Source of the DNA: Mesorhizobium sp. NBSH29
GTDB lineage: Bacteria > Pseudomonadota > Alphaproteobacteria > Rhizobiales > Rhizobiaceae
DNA: 64,000 bases
Direction: 5' to 3'
Assembly: GCF_015500055.1 (NCBI RefSeq)
Contig: NZ_CP045492.1
Coordinates: 1,064,501-1,128,500 of the forward strand
Shown here piece after piece: positions 62,818 to 64,000 of this stretch; positions within the stretch are counted from its first letter, which is position 1, and every line of letters begins with the position of its first letter. Under the pieces are notes generated by a model that did not search any database, was not told the DNA's origin, and saw only the letters and a list, made by a program, of their open reading frames with translations. Made by a program: the position numbers and the translations under genes.

Positions 62818-64000
62818 ATGAATAAGACCCTTATGCTTGGGGTTGCCGCGGCAGCTCTTGTTTTTGCAGCACCGGCTTCTGCCGAGCTGAAATTCAAGCC
62901 GGGCGAGGATGCCCGCTTTCATTGGGACAATTTTGAAGACCTGAAAAAGCTTGATCTCAAGGGCGAAACCCTCTCGATCTTCGGGCCATGGCGCGGCGAG
63001 GATGAGGCGCTGGTGCGCTCGATGCTGGCCTATTTCATTGAAGCAACCGGCGTCACCATCAATTATTCCTCGTCCGAAAACTACGAGCAGCAGATTGTCA
63101 TCGACACGCAGGCCGGTAGCCCGCCCAACATCGCCGTGCTGCCTCAGCCCGGCCTGCTGCAAGACCTCGCCTCCAAGGGTCTGTTGTCGCCCTTGGGCGA
63201 CGAGACAGCCGCTTTCGTCAAAGACAATTACGGTGCCGGCCAGTCATGGGTCGACCTTGGCACCTACAAGGACAAAGACGGCACCGAAAAATTTTTCGCC
63301 TTCCCCTACAAGGCCGACCTGAAATCTCTGGTCTGGTACGTGCCAGAAAATTTTGAGGAAGCCGGTTACAAGGTGCCCGAGACTTGGGAAGACATGCAGG
63401 CGCTGACCGACCGGATTGTCGCCGATGGCGGTGTGCCATGGTGTATCGGCCTGGGCTCCGGCGGTGCTACCGGATGGCCGGCGACCGACTGGGTTGAGGA
63501 CATCATGCTGCGCACCCAGCCCCGTGAGGTTTATGAAAAATGGACCCGCAACGAGATCCCCTTTACCGATCCGGCGGTGGTCAACGCGCTGCAGATCTTT
63601 GCCGACATCGCCACCAAGGACACCTATGTCGATGGCGGCAAGGCGGCTGTGGCAGCGACTGACTTCCGCGACAGCCCCAAGGGCCTGTTTGGCCTGCCGC
63701 CCAAATGCTACCTGCACAAGCAGGCGTCCTTCATCTCGTCCTTCTTCCCGGAAGGCACCGAACTTGGCGTCGATGCCGACTTCTTCTATCTGCCGCCGAT
63801 GGCCTCCAAGCCAGAGCTTGGCAAACCGGTTCTGGGTGCCGGTACGCTGTTTGCCATCACCAAGGATTCCAAGGCCGCGCGCGCCTTCATCGACTTCCTG
63901 AAAATGCCGTTGGCGCATGAGGTCTGGATGGCGCAATCGGGCCTTTTGACTCCGCTCAAGACCGTCAATCAGGACGCTTATGCCAATGAAGCGCTGAAGA
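62818..64000 (+). CDS. aglE: Alpha-glucoside ABC transporter substrate-binding protein, 5' part
   Basis: Runs off the window end after 394 residues. GGGAGG precedes ATG 62818. A signal peptide (MNKTLMLGVAAAALVFAAPA then SAE) leads into an extracellular solute-binding protein of family 1. LSIFGPWRGEDEALVRSML, SSENYEQQIVIDTQAGSPPN, FAFPYKADLKSLVWYVPENF and GWPATDWVEDIMLR match the AglE branch that binds trehalose, maltose and sucrose in rhizobia. aglF, aglG, aglA and aglK would be expected next. Controlled by the divergent AglR. Confidence 0.93.
   Translation, partial: MNKTLMLGVAAAALVFAAPASAELKFKPGEDARFHWDNFEDLKKLDLKGETLSIFGPWRGEDEALVRSMLAYFIEATGVTINYSSSENYEQQIVIDTQAGSPPNIAVLPQPGLLQDLASKGLLSPLGDETAAFVKDNYGAGQSWVDLGTYKDKDGTEKFFAFPYKADLKSLVWYVPENFEEAGYKVPETWEDMQALTDRIVADGGVPWCIGLGSGGATGWPATDWVEDIMLRTQPREVYEKWTRNEIPFTDPAVVNALQIFADIATKDTYVDGGKAAVAATDFRDSPKGLFGLPPKCYLHKQASFISSFFPEGTELGVDADFFYLPPMASKPELGKPVLGAGTLFAITKDSKAARAFIDFLKMPLAHEVWMAQSGLLTPLKTVNQDAYANEALK

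Overview
The window looks like the chromosome of an alphaproteobacterium of the order Rhizobiales, probably a Mesorhizobium/Aminobacter/Hoeflea-like Phyllobacteriaceae. The reasons are the GC-rich coding style, an OlsB-type ornithine-lipid acyltransferase, a MaeB malic enzyme with a phosphotransacetylase tail beside mutS, the hemW-rdgB-rph and hrcA-grpE blocks, an aglR/aglE alpha-glucoside locus, and vitamin B6 catabolic enzymes very close to those characterised in Mesorhizobium loti. These judgements come from reading protein motifs and remembered family sequences; no search was run.

Layout. 1-13056 is mostly housekeeping: the olsB end, a VapBC-like pair, maeB, mutS, a glutathione transferase with a divergent HxlR regulator, polA, an intergenic small RNA of probable AbcR/alpha-r15 type, an M20 dipeptidase and RNase D. 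13109-17511 is an acquired segment: a 4.1-kb AT-richer insert (AraC-type membrane regulator, secreted alpha/beta hydrolase, GNAT acetyltransferase, broken membrane-protein gene, IS6-family transposase remnant). It lies between a rearranged partial copy and the intact copy of a class A penicillin-binding protein gene. 17557-26660 holds that PBP, an SDR, a striking three-way-junction RNA leader, and two large secreted proteins that share a domain. 26734-30814 holds yraN, rsmI, a small stress-promoter gene, hemW, rdgB and rph.

31034-50914 is a self-contained 20-kb vitamin B6 degradation island. It separates rph from hrcA, which are divergent neighbours in most Rhizobiales. Operon 1 (38507 to 31034, leftward) encodes a BMP-type ABC importer, 4-pyridoxolactonase, pyridoxamine-pyruvate aminotransferase and pyridoxal 4-dehydrogenase. 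Operon 2 (48423 to 39028, leftward) encodes the ring-degradation enzymes from 4-pyridoxate to succinate semialdehyde, two unassigned proteins and a TRAP transporter. A GntR/FCD regulator and pyridoxine 4-oxidase run rightward. Every step of the M. loti pathway has a gene, but the lactonase gene is broken by a one-base frameshift that removes its last metal ligand.

51013-64000 resumes with hrcA, grpE, two DUF982 genes, a small possible NepR-like protein, an assimilatory sulfate/siroheme operon (cysG-DUF2849-cysI-cysH-DUF934), an ECF sigma/anti-sigma/subtilase operon, and the aglR repressor divergent from aglE with clear LacI-type operators. aglE runs off the end.

The main leads are: the B6 island with two co-transcribed candidate B6 importers, the lactonase frameshift, the RBS-sequestering three-way-junction RNA at 20656-20715, the AbcR-like sRNA, PolA with two lost proofreading carboxylates, and the chimeric PBP duplication around the IS6-associated insert.
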